A stretch of 64,000 nt of DNA, taken from contig OZ245030.1 of assembly GCA_965223985.1 (NCBI GenBank), positions 2,542,001 through 2,606,000 on the forward strand, written 5' to 3'. The notes below the pieces were generated by a model. That model searched no databases, was not told the origin of the DNA, and worked only from the letters and a program-made list of their open reading frames with translations. The stretch is from JAPPKS01 sp963667895 (lineage in GTDB: Bacteria > Poribacteria > WGA-4E > PCPOR2b). Of this stretch, positions 1 to 8,282 are shown in pieces. Position 1 is the first letter of the stretch. The number at the start of each line of letters is the position of its first letter. The translations under genes were made by a program, and so were the position numbers.

Positions 1-422
1 ATCAGATTAGTCGCCATTCGTCGTAATCCACCTAAAAAATAACCTCTGCGCTTCGTCGCTTCCGTATAACCGTATTTGGAAATCCATTCAATAATCCGCA
101 TCGCCTGATGAACGGTTATTTTTTGACTTGAAACTTCAGCCCAGAATTTCTGACCGCGCGGATTTTTCTCTATCCACTCGTCAGGAGTCATCGTAAGAAA
201 TGGGAAATCCTCAGCGATTTCGTCGTAAGCTTCTTTCCCTTCGGGCGTAGTGAGCCATTCTTCGATGGATTTGCCCAATCTTGTTTTACTGGTTACCGTA
301 TCGGTTTGTTCTGGCGGGTTCGCCCGCACCTTCACTGGAGATAACGTCATCTCGATGATGGTGAACACACTACCCAACACCATTAAAACAAGTGCTTGCT
401 GCCAATTCTGAATTCGACGCAT
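1..422 (-). CDS. Hypothetical secreted/anchored protein, 3' part outside window
   Basis: A minus-strand reading frame starts at ATG 422 and stays open to base 1, so about 140 residues are visible and the C-terminus is missing. The start is set by a GGGAG ribosome site about eight bases upstream. The first ~25 residues (MRRIQNWQQ, then a hydrophobic stretch containing GSVFTII) closely match the N-terminus of the neighbouring gene at 441-935. The body differs: it is charged and helical, with a segment around WLTTPEGKEAYDEIAEDFP. I see no known domain. It is probably exported or membrane anchored, and is the last of three tandem genes. Function is unknown. Confidence 0.6.
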   Translation of the reverse strand, partial: MRRIQNWQQALVLMVLGSVFTIIEMTLSPVKVRANPPEQTDTVTSKTRLGKSIEEWLTTPEGKEAYDEIAEDFPFLTMTPDEWIEKNPRGQKFWAEVSSQKITVHQAMRIIEWISKYGYTEATKRRGYFLGGLRRMATNL

Positions 423-440
423 GTAAAATCTCCCTTACTA

Positions 441-935
441 TCAATGGCCATTCTTGTCCCAAGTATTCGCCATACCGTCGCCGCATTCATTGATGCCTAT
501 GGCAGCCACGCCTTTGCCATTGCCAAAGGCAGAGACAACCCCGCCGTGTTGATCGATACTCAGCGCTGCCCCCGATCCCTCATCTTTGCCAAAGACAGCG
601 ACACGCCCGCCGTATCCATCAATATCGAGCAACACCTCCGATTTCCTGTCTCTGCCGTAGGCAGTGACACTACTGCCGCCGTATTTATTGCCAATGACAT
701 GCACCATTATGTTTTCGTCACGAATCCCGTCTAACGGATTGGTGCTGAGAATCACACTCGCTTGGCCTTCCGCATCAACGACCCTCAACTTGGTGCACTC
801 TATTTTTCCGAACTTATCTCTTTGCGCCGTGACTGACGACAGCAGCCCAATTGCAAACAACATCCCGATTATCGTGAACACACTACCAACCGCCATATAA
901 CTTAGTTTTTGCTGCCAATTCTGAATCCTAAACAT
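441..935 (-). CDS. Membrane-anchored beta-repeat protein, paralogue of next gene
   Basis: 164 residues. The N-terminus has a short basic stretch and one hydrophobic segment (about residues 13-36) ending near TAQRDKFG, so it is either a signal peptide or an anchor. The rest is a Gly-rich, strand-forming series of units of roughly 20 residues with the pattern YGGxVxVFGKDxxG. This suggests a repetitive beta fold outside the cytoplasm. The segment CTKLRVVDAEGQ and the C-terminus GDGMANTWDKNG recur in the 948-1463 gene, so the two are tandem duplicates. A GGGGG ribosome site lies eight bases before ATG 935. No enzymatic motif is visible. The role is unknown. Confidence 0.65.
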   Translation of the reverse strand: MFRIQNWQQKLSYMAVGSVFTIIGMLFAIGLLSSVTAQRDKFGKIECTKLRVVDAEGQASVILSTNPLDGIRDENIMVHVIGNKYGGSSVTAYGRDRKSEVLLDIDGYGGRVAVFGKDEGSGAALSIDQHGGVVSAFGNGKGVAAIGINECGDGMANTWDKNGH

Positions 936-947
936 GTAAAATCCCCC

Positions 948-1463
948 TTACTGTCGATAGCCATTCTTGTCCCAAGTGCTCACCATACCGTCGCCGTATT
1001 CGTTGATACCCATGACCGATTCGCCTTCGCCTTCGCCCTTTACTTGGACAACCCCGCCATCTTCAACGATACCGAGCGACGCCCTCGATTTCCCATCTGT
1101 GCCGTAGGCGCAGACATTCCCGCCATGTTCATGAGCCGAAAGAATCACCATTACTTTCCTATTCTTGCCATAAATGCCTAGGCCTCCGCCGGTCAATTCA
1201 GACCCAGAAAGAAGTGCCTTTAATGCTCCATCTTTGTCAAAGACCTTGACACCACCGGAAAATCGATCGCCTTCAACCGACACCACCGAATTGCCTTCCG
1301 TATCAACGACCCTCAACTTGGTGCACTCTATTTCTCCGAACTTATCTCTTTGCGCCGTGACCGAAGACAGCATCCCAATCGCAAACAGCATCCCGATGAT
1401 AGCTATCATCCCACCAAAACCCATATAGACCAACTTAACCTTCAAATCTTTGCCGCTAAACAT
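948..1463 (-). CDS. Membrane-anchored beta-repeat protein, paralogue of 441-935
   Basis: 171 residues, first gene of the tandem trio. A strong AGGAGG lies nine bases before ATG 1463. One N-terminal hydrophobic segment (about residues 10-35) is followed by TAQRDKFGEIECTKLRVVDTEG, nearly the same as in the downstream paralogue. Gly-rich repeats of about 20 residues (for example GGVKVFDKDG and GGLGIYGKNR) fill the body, and the end is GDGMVSTWDKNGYRQ. It is probably exported and folds as a repetitive beta structure. The gap to the next gene is only 12 bases, so co-transcription is likely. No function can be assigned. Confidence 0.65.
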   Translation of the reverse strand: MFSGKDLKVKLVYMGFGGMIAIIGMLFAIGMLSSVTAQRDKFGEIECTKLRVVDTEGNSVVSVEGDRFSGGVKVFDKDGALKALLSGSELTGGGLGIYGKNRKVMVILSAHEHGGNVCAYGTDGKSRASLGIVEDGGVVQVKGEGEGESVMGINEYGDGMVSTWDKNGYRQ

Positions 1464-1585
1464 TGTGATGCCCTCCTTGTAGTTAGTGACCAGTTGCCAG
1501 TGCCCTGTATTTTACTGACCACTAGTCACTGGCTACTGGGCACTGTATCAATCCTATCACAGCTAGGTTGATTTTCTCCAAAGCG
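1464..1585. repeat. Intergenic inverted repeat
   Basis: CAGTGCCC at 1498-1505 and its exact complement GGGCACTG at 1538-1545 flank a segment rich in AGTGAC/GTCACT words (1484-1535). The region lies downstream of the ThDP enzyme gene and upstream of the tandem repeat-protein genes. It may be a dispersed repeat or a weak terminator. There is no clear T-run. Confidence 0.4.
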
Positions 1586-3331
1586 TCAACTGGATTCTGA
1601 AATTGTCTTGGCATCCGCGAGGGAGAATGGCTTTGCAGCTCTGCCGCCTTTTGGAAGCCCAAGCGGCAGATGGACATTTAGGAGGAATGGGCGTCCTTCT
1701 CCCTCGACTACTTCCAGTCCATGGGCAATCGCTTCGCGAAGACGAGATTCATCCTGTACGTGCATACCGTCTATTCCAAATCCGTCCGCAAGTTTCACCG
1801 GATCAGCCCCATCCAAAACTACGCCGGCATATTCGCCGGTCCGCTGCATAGTGGTTCCATCCGTTTTCGAAAAGAGGTTAGCGACAACGCCATAGGATTG
1901 GTTGTTCGGTATAATGTAGAGGACAGGAATACCGTGATGCGCTGCTGTCCATATCCCTGAATCCGCATAGAACATCGATCCATCTCCGACCAACCCAACA
2001 ACAGGCTTATCCGGCGCTGCGAGTTTCACGCCGATTGTCCCGCCAATGCCGTAGCCCTCGGAGCCGCCAGCGGGCCGGATATACACGGTATTGTTGGTTA
2101 TGTCCGCCCCGCCTATATTATCCAAGGGCACCGCAAACTGCTCAATCATGACAAGCCCGCCGCCCAAACGTCCCAAGGCTTCGTCGAGGGCATCGGCTAG
2201 TATCCATGGGCGTACTTTTCCGACCTGCGGTGCTACGCGTTGTGCAGCCTGCATCCGTTGTGCACGGAGTACAGAAGCCTGTTCCTGCGCCATCGCACGG
2301 CGTTCGTCAAAGCGGTTTGGTGAAAATTCCTTCAACGTTAATTCTTCTAGACGCTCAAGAGTTCGACACTCGTCCGCCAAAATTGCCAAATCAAGGGTTT
2401 GGGTATTCTTTAGATGTTCATTATCCGAGCCGATGGCGATAATCTCTTGCGCGGCGGAAAATGTGCTGAAATCCTGGGGATGTCCAGTCCCACTATGACG
2501 TACACCGATGCAGACAATGACATCCGGATTGAGAGCCTTTCCCGCTTGATCGAACCGTCCACAATGCAGCTTTTGCTTAATTGAAACGCCTCGCATATCA
2601 CCGGCAATGGGAATACCGGAATACTCTGCAATCGAGGCGGCACGAAGTCCTGCACCGCTTTTCCATACACCGTCCCCAATATAAAGCAGCGGACGCTCAG
2701 CGTCGTGCAGCGCTCGCATAACCGCTTCTACGTCGCTATCGGCTGGATAGCCGGCGCGAAGGTTGGGGATGTCTCCTTCTATAATGTTCGTGGTCACCTG
2801 CTGGTTACTGAGCAGCCGATCGTAAATGGCGAGGTGTACAGGCCCAACCGGCGGTGTTTTTGCCACGCGTAAGGCTCGATGGATGGCTTGCGGCAGCCCA
2901 TCGGGCTCAATCACAGTCCAATTCGCCTTGGTAAACGGCGCGGAGATGGACGTTGGCCCAAAGCTATGATCAAAATCCAGTTCGATTTTATCCAAATAGC
3001 TACCGGTGTCACCCGCAAACGTGATGACGACAACGGGCAACTTACCGCTCCAGATGTTGATAAGCTGTCCCAAGCATTGCGCCAACCCGGCTCCAAGATG
3101 AACCACCATGACTGCCGCATCGAGTTTGACCTGTGTGTAACCCCCAGCCATAGCCGCAACACTTCCCTCATGGAGTGCTAAGATACCGTGTATATCCGGG
3201 TGCGCATGCAATGCATCGAAAAAGCGTGCCTCGCGTGACCCGGAGTTATTGAACACATACTTCACCCCTGATGCCGTGAGTTGTTCAATTATGATTTGAG
3301 ATGGATTCGCTGTGATTGGATTTGTTTGCAC
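1586..3331 (-). CDS. Thiamine diphosphate-dependent enzyme (acetolactate synthase/benzoylformate decarboxylase type)
   Basis: About 581 residues in the three-domain ThDP layout: PYR domain (residues 1-175), central domain (190-330) and PP domain (370-560). The catalytic glutamate sits in LALHEGSVAAMAGGY near residue 55. The cofactor motif begins VGDGSMFY and ends in PNNQSYG. Substrate choice among acetolactate synthase, 2-oxoacid decarboxylase and related enzymes cannot be read from sequence. No regulatory subunit or branched-chain genes lie nearby, which argues against a dedicated ilvB. The longest frame begins at GTG 3337, but TAGGAG sits only one base from that codon; the GTG at 3331 is spaced seven bases, so I prefer it. 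Confidence 0.85.
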   Translation of the reverse strand: MQTNPITANPSQIIIEQLTASGVKYVFNNSGSREARFFDALHAHPDIHGILALHEGSVAAMAGGYTQVKLDAAVMVVHLGAGLAQCLGQLINIWSGKLPVVVITFAGDTGSYLDKIELDFDHSFGPTSISAPFTKANWTVIEPDGLPQAIHRALRVAKTPPVGPVHLAIYDRLLSNQQVTTNIIEGDIPNLRAGYPADSDVEAVMRALHDAERPLLYIGDGVWKSGAGLRAASIAEYSGIPIAGDMRGVSIKQKLHCGRFDQAGKALNPDVIVCIGVRHSGTGHPQDFSTFSAAQEIIAIGSDNEHLKNTQTLDLAILADECRTLERLEELTLKEFSPNRFDERRAMAQEQASVLRAQRMQAAQRVAPQVGKVRPWILADALDEALGRLGGGLVMIEQFAVPLDNIGGADITNNTVYIRPAGGSEGYGIGGTIGVKLAAPDKPVVGLVGDGSMFYADSGIWTAAHHGIPVLYIIPNNQSYGVVANLFSKTDGTTMQRTGEYAGVVLDGADPVKLADGFGIDGMHVQDESRLREAIAHGLEVVEGEGRPFLLNVHLPLGLPKGGRAAKPFSLADAKTISESS

Positions 3332-3723
3332 GGACACACTCCTAAATCGAGAGTTAGTTCACACAGGGAGATTCTAGAAATCACTCTTATTTTATGTATA
3401 TACGCATCAGTGTCAAGCAAAAACTTTAAGAAGCGGTTGCCCGGTTGCACCGAATTTTTTTCTTGCATTTTTGCGCAGAAGCGATAAACTATAGTGAAGC
3501 CAATAACTATTTATGCACTGCGGTAGGTTCGGTTTCCTAACCGAACCGGTATTTATCCGGTCCGCAGGTGCGGTTGGAAACCGCACCTACCTAAACATGT
3601 GCAAATATGAATGGAATTGACTATAAGAAGCCTCTCCCACAAACCAATGAGAAAATGTAAAATGTTTTGGTTGCAATGGCTATATATTGAATTTTATCTA
3701 TTCGAACGCGAGAGGAATAACAG
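3332..3723. repeat. Intergenic region with paired hairpin repeat
   Basis: The 390-base gap between divergent genes holds a compact double hairpin at 3521-3591. Stem one is GGTTCGGTT (3526-3534) with AACCGAACC (3539-3547). Stem two is GGTGCGGTT (3567-3575) with AACCGCACC (3579-3587). The outer ends GGTAGG and CCTACC are also complementary, so the whole unit folds on itself like a small non-autonomous repeat (REP or MITE). No other feature is evident in the gap. Confidence 0.6.
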
Positions 3724-5565
3724 ATGACTATCTTAGTAAATAAAAGCCGACAATTCAATTTCCCAATTTCTCGGCGTAGTTTTTTAACATGGATTGCGGT
3801 TGGTGCGCTAACCGTCATTTTCGCATTAAATGGAATTGGCGAGCAAATCGCTTTGGATCCCGACTCCGCAGTGAAGGAGAAACTGATAACGCAAGAGGAG
3901 GTTAGACTCCTGAACGACGGGGATGAAAAAGGGGTCATAGCAGCCGATACGCTCGACTTAGCCGATCATGCGAAGCTCGCTTTGAACTATCTAAAAGGCA
4001 ACATGGACCTCAGGGGACTTGGTCGATACAAAGGTGCACCCGGGGCAGTTTTTCCCGTTGTCACCGGGCAGCCCTATCACAATGTGATTCTTAATGCCGA
4101 CCACCCTCTCATGGAACACGTGGTCGGGGACGATGTGGCTTCAATCGGCATGGGCGCCATCATACAAGCTCGCAGTATGCTCGGTATTGAGGAGTATCTT
4201 GAAGAGGAGAACATCTTAAAAGCGTTAATGATGGGCTTTATCCAACCGAACGGAGCCATAGTGGGTCATGGAACACATCCCGCTTATGCCTTGGACAGTT
4301 TCATCACGTGGTATGCCATCTCAGAAGATGAAGCAATCAAGGATATGATTGAAAGGGATATTGAAGCCCTTCAGGGTTCGAATGACCACTACCTAATAGA
4401 CCCGATCGCCAGATGGTACGAGATAACCGAAAGCAATTCGGCGCGAGTCCTTGCCAGCCGACTGACAAACCGGTTTGTAAACGAATCATCACAGGTTCAA
4501 AGTGATGGAAGCTTCATCCCCACACCTCAAGGAGAAATCCCTCCAGGTTATGAACCCGGATGGGATCCAAACGGTCATGTCGAGTCTAAGATAAGACCTG
4601 CGGCAGGCGTCCTTAGGTTCGCCATAGCGACGGGGAATCGAGAACTGATTCAATGGTGCAAGAACGTCTTTGACTATGTCGAAAGCTACAGCGGTGGCAT
4701 CGGTTGGTACCCTGAAAGTCTCTTCTTTAGTGGCTATTCGGGCGTCTCGGGTTGTGAGACCTGTTGCATCCGAAGTATGCTGTTGATGGGCACGCTACTG
4801 GGAAAGGGCGGCTACCCCGAGTACTGGAACAACGTGGAACGCGCTGCAAGAAATCACCTCGTTGAGAGTCAGTTGCAAGACACGAGTTGGATAAATAGCC
4901 GCCACCCGTCCCCGGCTGAGACGCCGAGAATGACATATCGGGGGGTTCCTGAACGCGTACTTGGCGGTTTTGCTGGATGGAGTGACCCAAACGACTGGGT
5001 CGGGAAGCGGATGAGCCGCAAAGGAAGCCAAGTGATTATGCACTGCTGTATCTCCGGGGCTGAAGCCCTTTACATCGTTTGGCACAATATCGTGACTCAA
5101 GATGAGAACGGTGTAAGCGTGAACCTTCTTCTGAATCGGGACTCAAGGTGGGTTCGAGTGAACAGCTACATGCCGTACGAAGGGAAAGTGGAACTCTTTG
5201 TGCACGATGCGCCGGTTCTTTCCGTCCGCGTACCTGATTGGGTGAGAAAAGACGATGTGTCTGTTGTTGTCGATGACCGACCAGTAGGCATGTCAGCGGG
5301 CAAATGGCAGGCGGGATATGTGCGGCTTACGGGTCTAGAATCCAATCAGAAGGTGACGATCGCCTTTCCACAACGGGAGATTGTCGAGGAAAAGTCGTTC
5401 GCCGGGCGTACCTACACGCTTACCTGGCGGGGCGATACGGTTGTGAGCATTACCCCCAGCGGCACCATCTCTCCAACGTACCAGCGTGAGAAGATGCAAC
5501 ACGGCAAAAGTGCGCCGATGAAGCGTGCCGTGTACCACGTACCCAATAAAGAAGTGCCTTGGTAA
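3724..5565 (+). CDS. Tat-exported GH127-like glycoside hydrolase (beta-L-arabinofuranosidase family)
   Basis: 613 residues. The N-terminus carries a twin-arginine signal (SRRSFLTW, residues ~17-24) followed by a hydrophobic stretch, so export in folded form is expected. The middle is an alpha/alpha-barrel-like region, and the C-terminus is beta-rich with VRVPDWV, typical of the GH127/DUF1680 group. The zinc-thiolate active site of characterised GH127 enzymes (one Glu and three Cys) appears conserved: GCETCC gives Glu345 and Cys347, and HCCIS gives Cys441-Cys442. It probably releases sugars from plant or algal glycans in the periplasm. Start: GAGAGGAA eight bases before ATG. Exact substrate unknown. 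Confidence 0.8.
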   Translation: MTILVNKSRQFNFPISRRSFLTWIAVGALTVIFALNGIGEQIALDPDSAVKEKLITQEEVRLLNDGDEKGVIAADTLDLADHAKLALNYLKGNMDLRGLGRYKGAPGAVFPVVTGQPYHNVILNADHPLMEHVVGDDVASIGMGAIIQARSMLGIEEYLEEENILKALMMGFIQPNGAIVGHGTHPAYALDSFITWYAISEDEAIKDMIERDIEALQGSNDHYLIDPIARWYEITESNSARVLASRLTNRFVNESSQVQSDGSFIPTPQGEIPPGYEPGWDPNGHVESKIRPAAGVLRFAIATGNRELIQWCKNVFDYVESYSGGIGWYPESLFFSGYSGVSGCETCCIRSMLLMGTLLGKGGYPEYWNNVERAARNHLVESQLQDTSWINSRHPSPAETPRMTYRGVPERVLGGFAGWSDPNDWVGKRMSRKGSQVIMHCCISGAEALYIVWHNIVTQDENGVSVNLLLNRDSRWVRVNSYMPYEGKVELFVHDAPVLSVRVPDWVRKDDVSVVVDDRPVGMSAGKWQAGYVRLTGLESNQKVTIAFPQREIVEEKSFAGRTYTLTWRGDTVVSITPSGTISPTYQREKMQHGKSAPMKRAVYHVPNKEVPW

Positions 5566-5620
5566 AGACTGTCGATTAACCGTGTGAATTACGATGGACG
5601 ATAGCCTTAACCTCCCCTAG

Positions 5621-5641
5621 CCCCTCCTTGGTAAGGAGGGG
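5621..5641. terminator. Hairpin between convergent genes
   Basis: A 9-bp stem, CCCCTCCTT (5621-5629) with AAGGAGGGG (5633-5641) and a three-base loop, lies between the convergent GH127-like and SDR genes. It could act in either direction as a terminator, although no long T-run follows. Similar C-rich stems occur at about 53356-53381. Confidence 0.45.
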
Positions 5642-5743
5642 AATGAACCTTTTCCTCATTCGCTCAGTTGATTCCTATTTTGTGCGATGACTCGATGTTT
5701 GAGTTTCAGAGGTGGAAGCATTCACTTGAAACGGCGGATCTCG

Positions 5744-6538
5744 CTACGGCTCGTTCAGTTCGCGAAGCTCCTCATCACTATTGAAGCGAAGCGGACGTAG
5801 ATGCAGTCCTCCATCAACAACCAACTGGCTCCCAGTGGTGTAGGCACTCAATTTGTCAGAGAGCAATAGCACCGCTGCAGGACCCAATTCCTCCGGTTTT
5901 CCGAACCGACGCAGCGGAATTTCGCCTTTCAGGATTTGCTCCTGTGTCTCAGTAATTCCTGCAGTGAGACGTGTGGGATAGTGACCGGGCACCAGAAGAT
6001 TGACACGGATTCCGAAGGGCGCCAATTCGGTGGAAAGGCTCTCCATTAACACCCGGATTCCGGTCTTAGAGATGTGGTAGGATGTCTCTGTGAAGGATCG
6101 ATTAAATTGAGCGGTCGATCCAACGATTAAAATGCACCCTTGCCGGCGGGCAATCATGTGCTTCCCAACTTCACGGGTTGCCCAGATACAGGCTGAGAGG
6201 TTAGTGTTGATCGTCTTCATCCACGATTCCGTCGTTATTTTGGTAAACGGTTGATGCCATGCCCAAGCAGCGTTGTTGACGTAGAGATCTAGATGTCCGA
6301 AAGTGTCAATGGCTTGCGTAACCATATCGACTACCTGTTCTTCTTGACTCACGTCTGCTCGAATGGAAACTCCCCGAACACCACAAGCTTCAATTTTTTC
6401 CTGCGTTTCCAATGGTGGGTTTCGGCTAGCAATCGCTACATCTACACCCTCCTGAGCGAGCGCGAGTGAAAGCGCGCGTCCAATTCCTGTACCGCCGCCC
6501 GTAACAAGGGCAGTCTTCCCTTTCAGTCCGCTGTCCAC
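5744..6538 (-). CDS. Short-chain dehydrogenase/reductase (SDR)
   Basis: 264 residues, the classical SDR length. The Rossmann motif GGGTGIGRAL is near residue 14 and NNAAWAW near residue 88. The catalytic Ser lies in the VGSTAQF strand, and Tyr and Lys in SYHISKTG. The C-terminal region GSQLVVDGGLHL is standard for the family. It is an NAD(P)-dependent oxidoreductase acting on an alcohol or sugar in the cytoplasm; the substrate is unknown. The start is GTG with GGAGGG just upstream. It lies in a run of same-strand catabolic genes extending to 10.5 kb, though the gaps are too wide to prove one operon. Confidence 0.85.
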   Translation of the reverse strand: MDSGLKGKTALVTGGGTGIGRALSLALAQEGVDVAIASRNPPLETQEKIEACGVRGVSIRADVSQEEQVVDMVTQAIDTFGHLDLYVNNAAWAWHQPFTKITTESWMKTINTNLSACIWATREVGKHMIARRQGCILIVGSTAQFNRSFTETSYHISKTGIRVLMESLSTELAPFGIRVNLLVPGHYPTRLTAGITETQEQILKGEIPLRRFGKPEELGPAAVLLLSDKLSAYTTGSQLVVDGGLHLRPLRFNSDEELRELNEP

Positions 6539-6647
6539 ACTTCCCTCCTTTAATTTTGGAGTACAAAAAACTTGACCGTTACAGTTCCAAGCTTAAGATC
6601 GAGGGGAACTTTCGTGTTCTAAGTGGAATGCATGAATTACCCCAGTT

Positions 6648-7430
6648 TTATTCGGTCATAATCTGGAGATAATCGCGGTCCCACGTAAACTCATTGACTT
6701 CAAAGAATGTCTCCGGCAATACAAAATCGCTGAGCTTGTAAATCGCGCGTTTGATGTGTTTCTGCCCGCCCCTGAGTACGAATACCCCGTGACCGGGCAA
6801 TAGCAATTCAACCTCCAGATTAGCAAGCTTATGGATATCGCGCCGGTAGTCAGCCATGCTAAATCCGTCAAGATTGAGCAGTCCCAGCTTGCCAGCGTAA
6901 AAAACAGTATCCCCCGTGCATAGTGCGCGTTTACCATTATCAATGAGTGAAAAACAGGTGGCGTCCTTTGTGTGGCCTTGCACTAGTATAGCCTCCACCT
7001 CAATGTCTCCAATCTGTATCCGTTCTCCATCATTAAATGTCGAATCGGTTGGGCATGCGCGTGGCTCAAACTCAGACGGATAGCGACCGTACTTAAAGTT
7101 AAGTTCAATCGCGGGGTCGCCGTCAACACTTTCCATTAAACTCGCTCCCAGTGTATGCACCCAAACTTGGGCGCCTGTTCGTTCGCGAAGTGCATCGGCA
7201 CCACCCCAATGACCCAAATGGGAGTGAGTGATCAGTATGTGAGTTAATAACTTTGGGTCGAAGCCTTCGGCAACAATATTTGCCATGATATCATCCACAC
7301 CCATACCCAACCCCGTATCCACCAACCCCAACGCCGAACCGCCATCAATCAGATAACAATTGCAGTCAAGGGGATAGCTTAGCGCAAATTGGTCACTGCC
7401 TACCATGTAGACGTGGTCACTAACACGCAT
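6648..7430 (-). CDS. Metallo-beta-lactamase fold hydrolase with altered metal motif
   Basis: 260 residues with the MBL layout. The first metal motif reads THSHLGHWGGAD, so the usual Asp of HxHxDH is Gly. Later motifs are present: VQGHTKDATC, LCTGDTVFYAG and LLPGHGVF. The Asp normally helps bind the second zinc and activates water, so its loss may mean a one-metal site or a changed reaction. Family members hydrolyse thioesters, lactones or phosphodiesters; this substrate is unknown. AGGAGG lies nine bases before ATG 7430. It sits between SDR and VOC genes in the catabolic stretch. Confidence 0.8.
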   Translation of the reverse strand: MRVSDHVYMVGSDQFALSYPLDCNCYLIDGGSALGLVDTGLGMGVDDIMANIVAEGFDPKLLTHILITHSHLGHWGGADALRERTGAQVWVHTLGASLMESVDGDPAIELNFKYGRYPSEFEPRACPTDSTFNDGERIQIGDIEVEAILVQGHTKDATCFSLIDNGKRALCTGDTVFYAGKLGLLNLDGFSMADYRRDIHKLANLEVELLLPGHGVFVLRGGQKHIKRAIYKLSDFVLPETFFEVNEFTWDRDYLQIMTE

Positions 7431-7701
7431 GATATTTACCTCCTTTACTTCATTGATACAAAATCTTCCCTAGCCTTGATGATTTAGAAGAGTTAGCTTC
7501 TTATGCCTTTGAATTCTCCAGGTGTCTTTTGATGGACGTTTTGTTGATTACTCCTGTGGTGTCGCCTGTCGGTCAATCGCTGTTACAATGTGCATACATT
7601 TTCCCATTTCTGAAATGTGTTCCTGCAATGGACGGTGCCCACCCATCAAATGAGATTGAGCAACACACGTATTTCACAGTATATCTGATACCACAGCAGT
7701 A

Positions 7702-8118
7702 TCAAACTTCAGGTACAAGGTTGGTCCTGATTTCGATAATCTCAAAAATCCAGCCGCTCGGTGCTATCAAAAACGCCACCCTGCGCTCACCGAAACCCGC
7801 TGAAACCTCAGCAATCTCCCGCATCTTAACGGCGCCAGCAGCGAGCGCTTTGGCAACATCTTGATCTAAACTGCTAGTCATATAGACCAGGTGCGTCATG
7901 CCGTACGGCAGCGATCTCCCAAGCAACTCCTCGTAGACCATCTTCTCCGACAAGTGGAGATATTTATCGCCCATCTTGACTAACGGTACACGGAAAAACT
8001 CACCATCCAGTTCAAGGGTCTCATCCAACACAATTTCGTTTCCGATTTGGCGGTGAAATTCCAATTCCTGTTCAAGATTCGGTACCTTAATACCAATAGT
8101 CCACAAACCGGTTAACAT
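7702..8118 (-). CDS. VOC (glyoxalase/dioxygenase) family protein
   Basis: 138 residues with the paired beta-alpha-beta-beta-beta modules of the vicinal oxygen chelate superfamily. The opening LTGLWTIGIKVPNLEQELEF, the internal GMTHLVYMTSSLDQDVAKAL and the closing GWIFEIIEIR mark the two halves. Members bind one metal and act as glyoxalases, epimerases, dioxygenases or resistance proteins. The role here is not defined. The frame opens with TTG at 8124, but AGGGG is spaced correctly only for the ATG at 8118. It lies between the MBL and PEP-mutase-like genes and may share their pathway. Confidence 0.75.
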   Translation of the reverse strand: MLTGLWTIGIKVPNLEQELEFHRQIGNEIVLDETLELDGEFFRVPLVKMGDKYLHLSEKMVYEELLGRSLPYGMTHLVYMTSSLDQDVAKALAAGAVKMREIAEVSAGFGERRVAFLIAPSGWIFEIIEIRTNLVPEV

Positions 8119-8282
8119 AATCAAACCCCTTTCTCGATTTTGTGAATTATCACTGATTTCCCCAACGATTCCGCATCGTGTTTTGATTCACTTCCTTCAC
8201 GAACAGTGCGAACCTTAACACAAATGAGCTAAGCTGCCAGCGAGTGTATTTTGATGCCCCCCTCTAACCGCATGTCTCCGTG

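Noticed and set aside
396..1428. Plus-strand ORFs in the first 1.5 kb
   Set aside because: They oppose three minus-strand genes with good ribosome sites and shared N-termini; the plus-strand frames have no such support.
1586..3331. ThDP enzyme named as ilvB
   Set aside because: No ilvN, ilvC or other branched-chain genes are near and the substrate residues cannot be judged, so no symbol is given.
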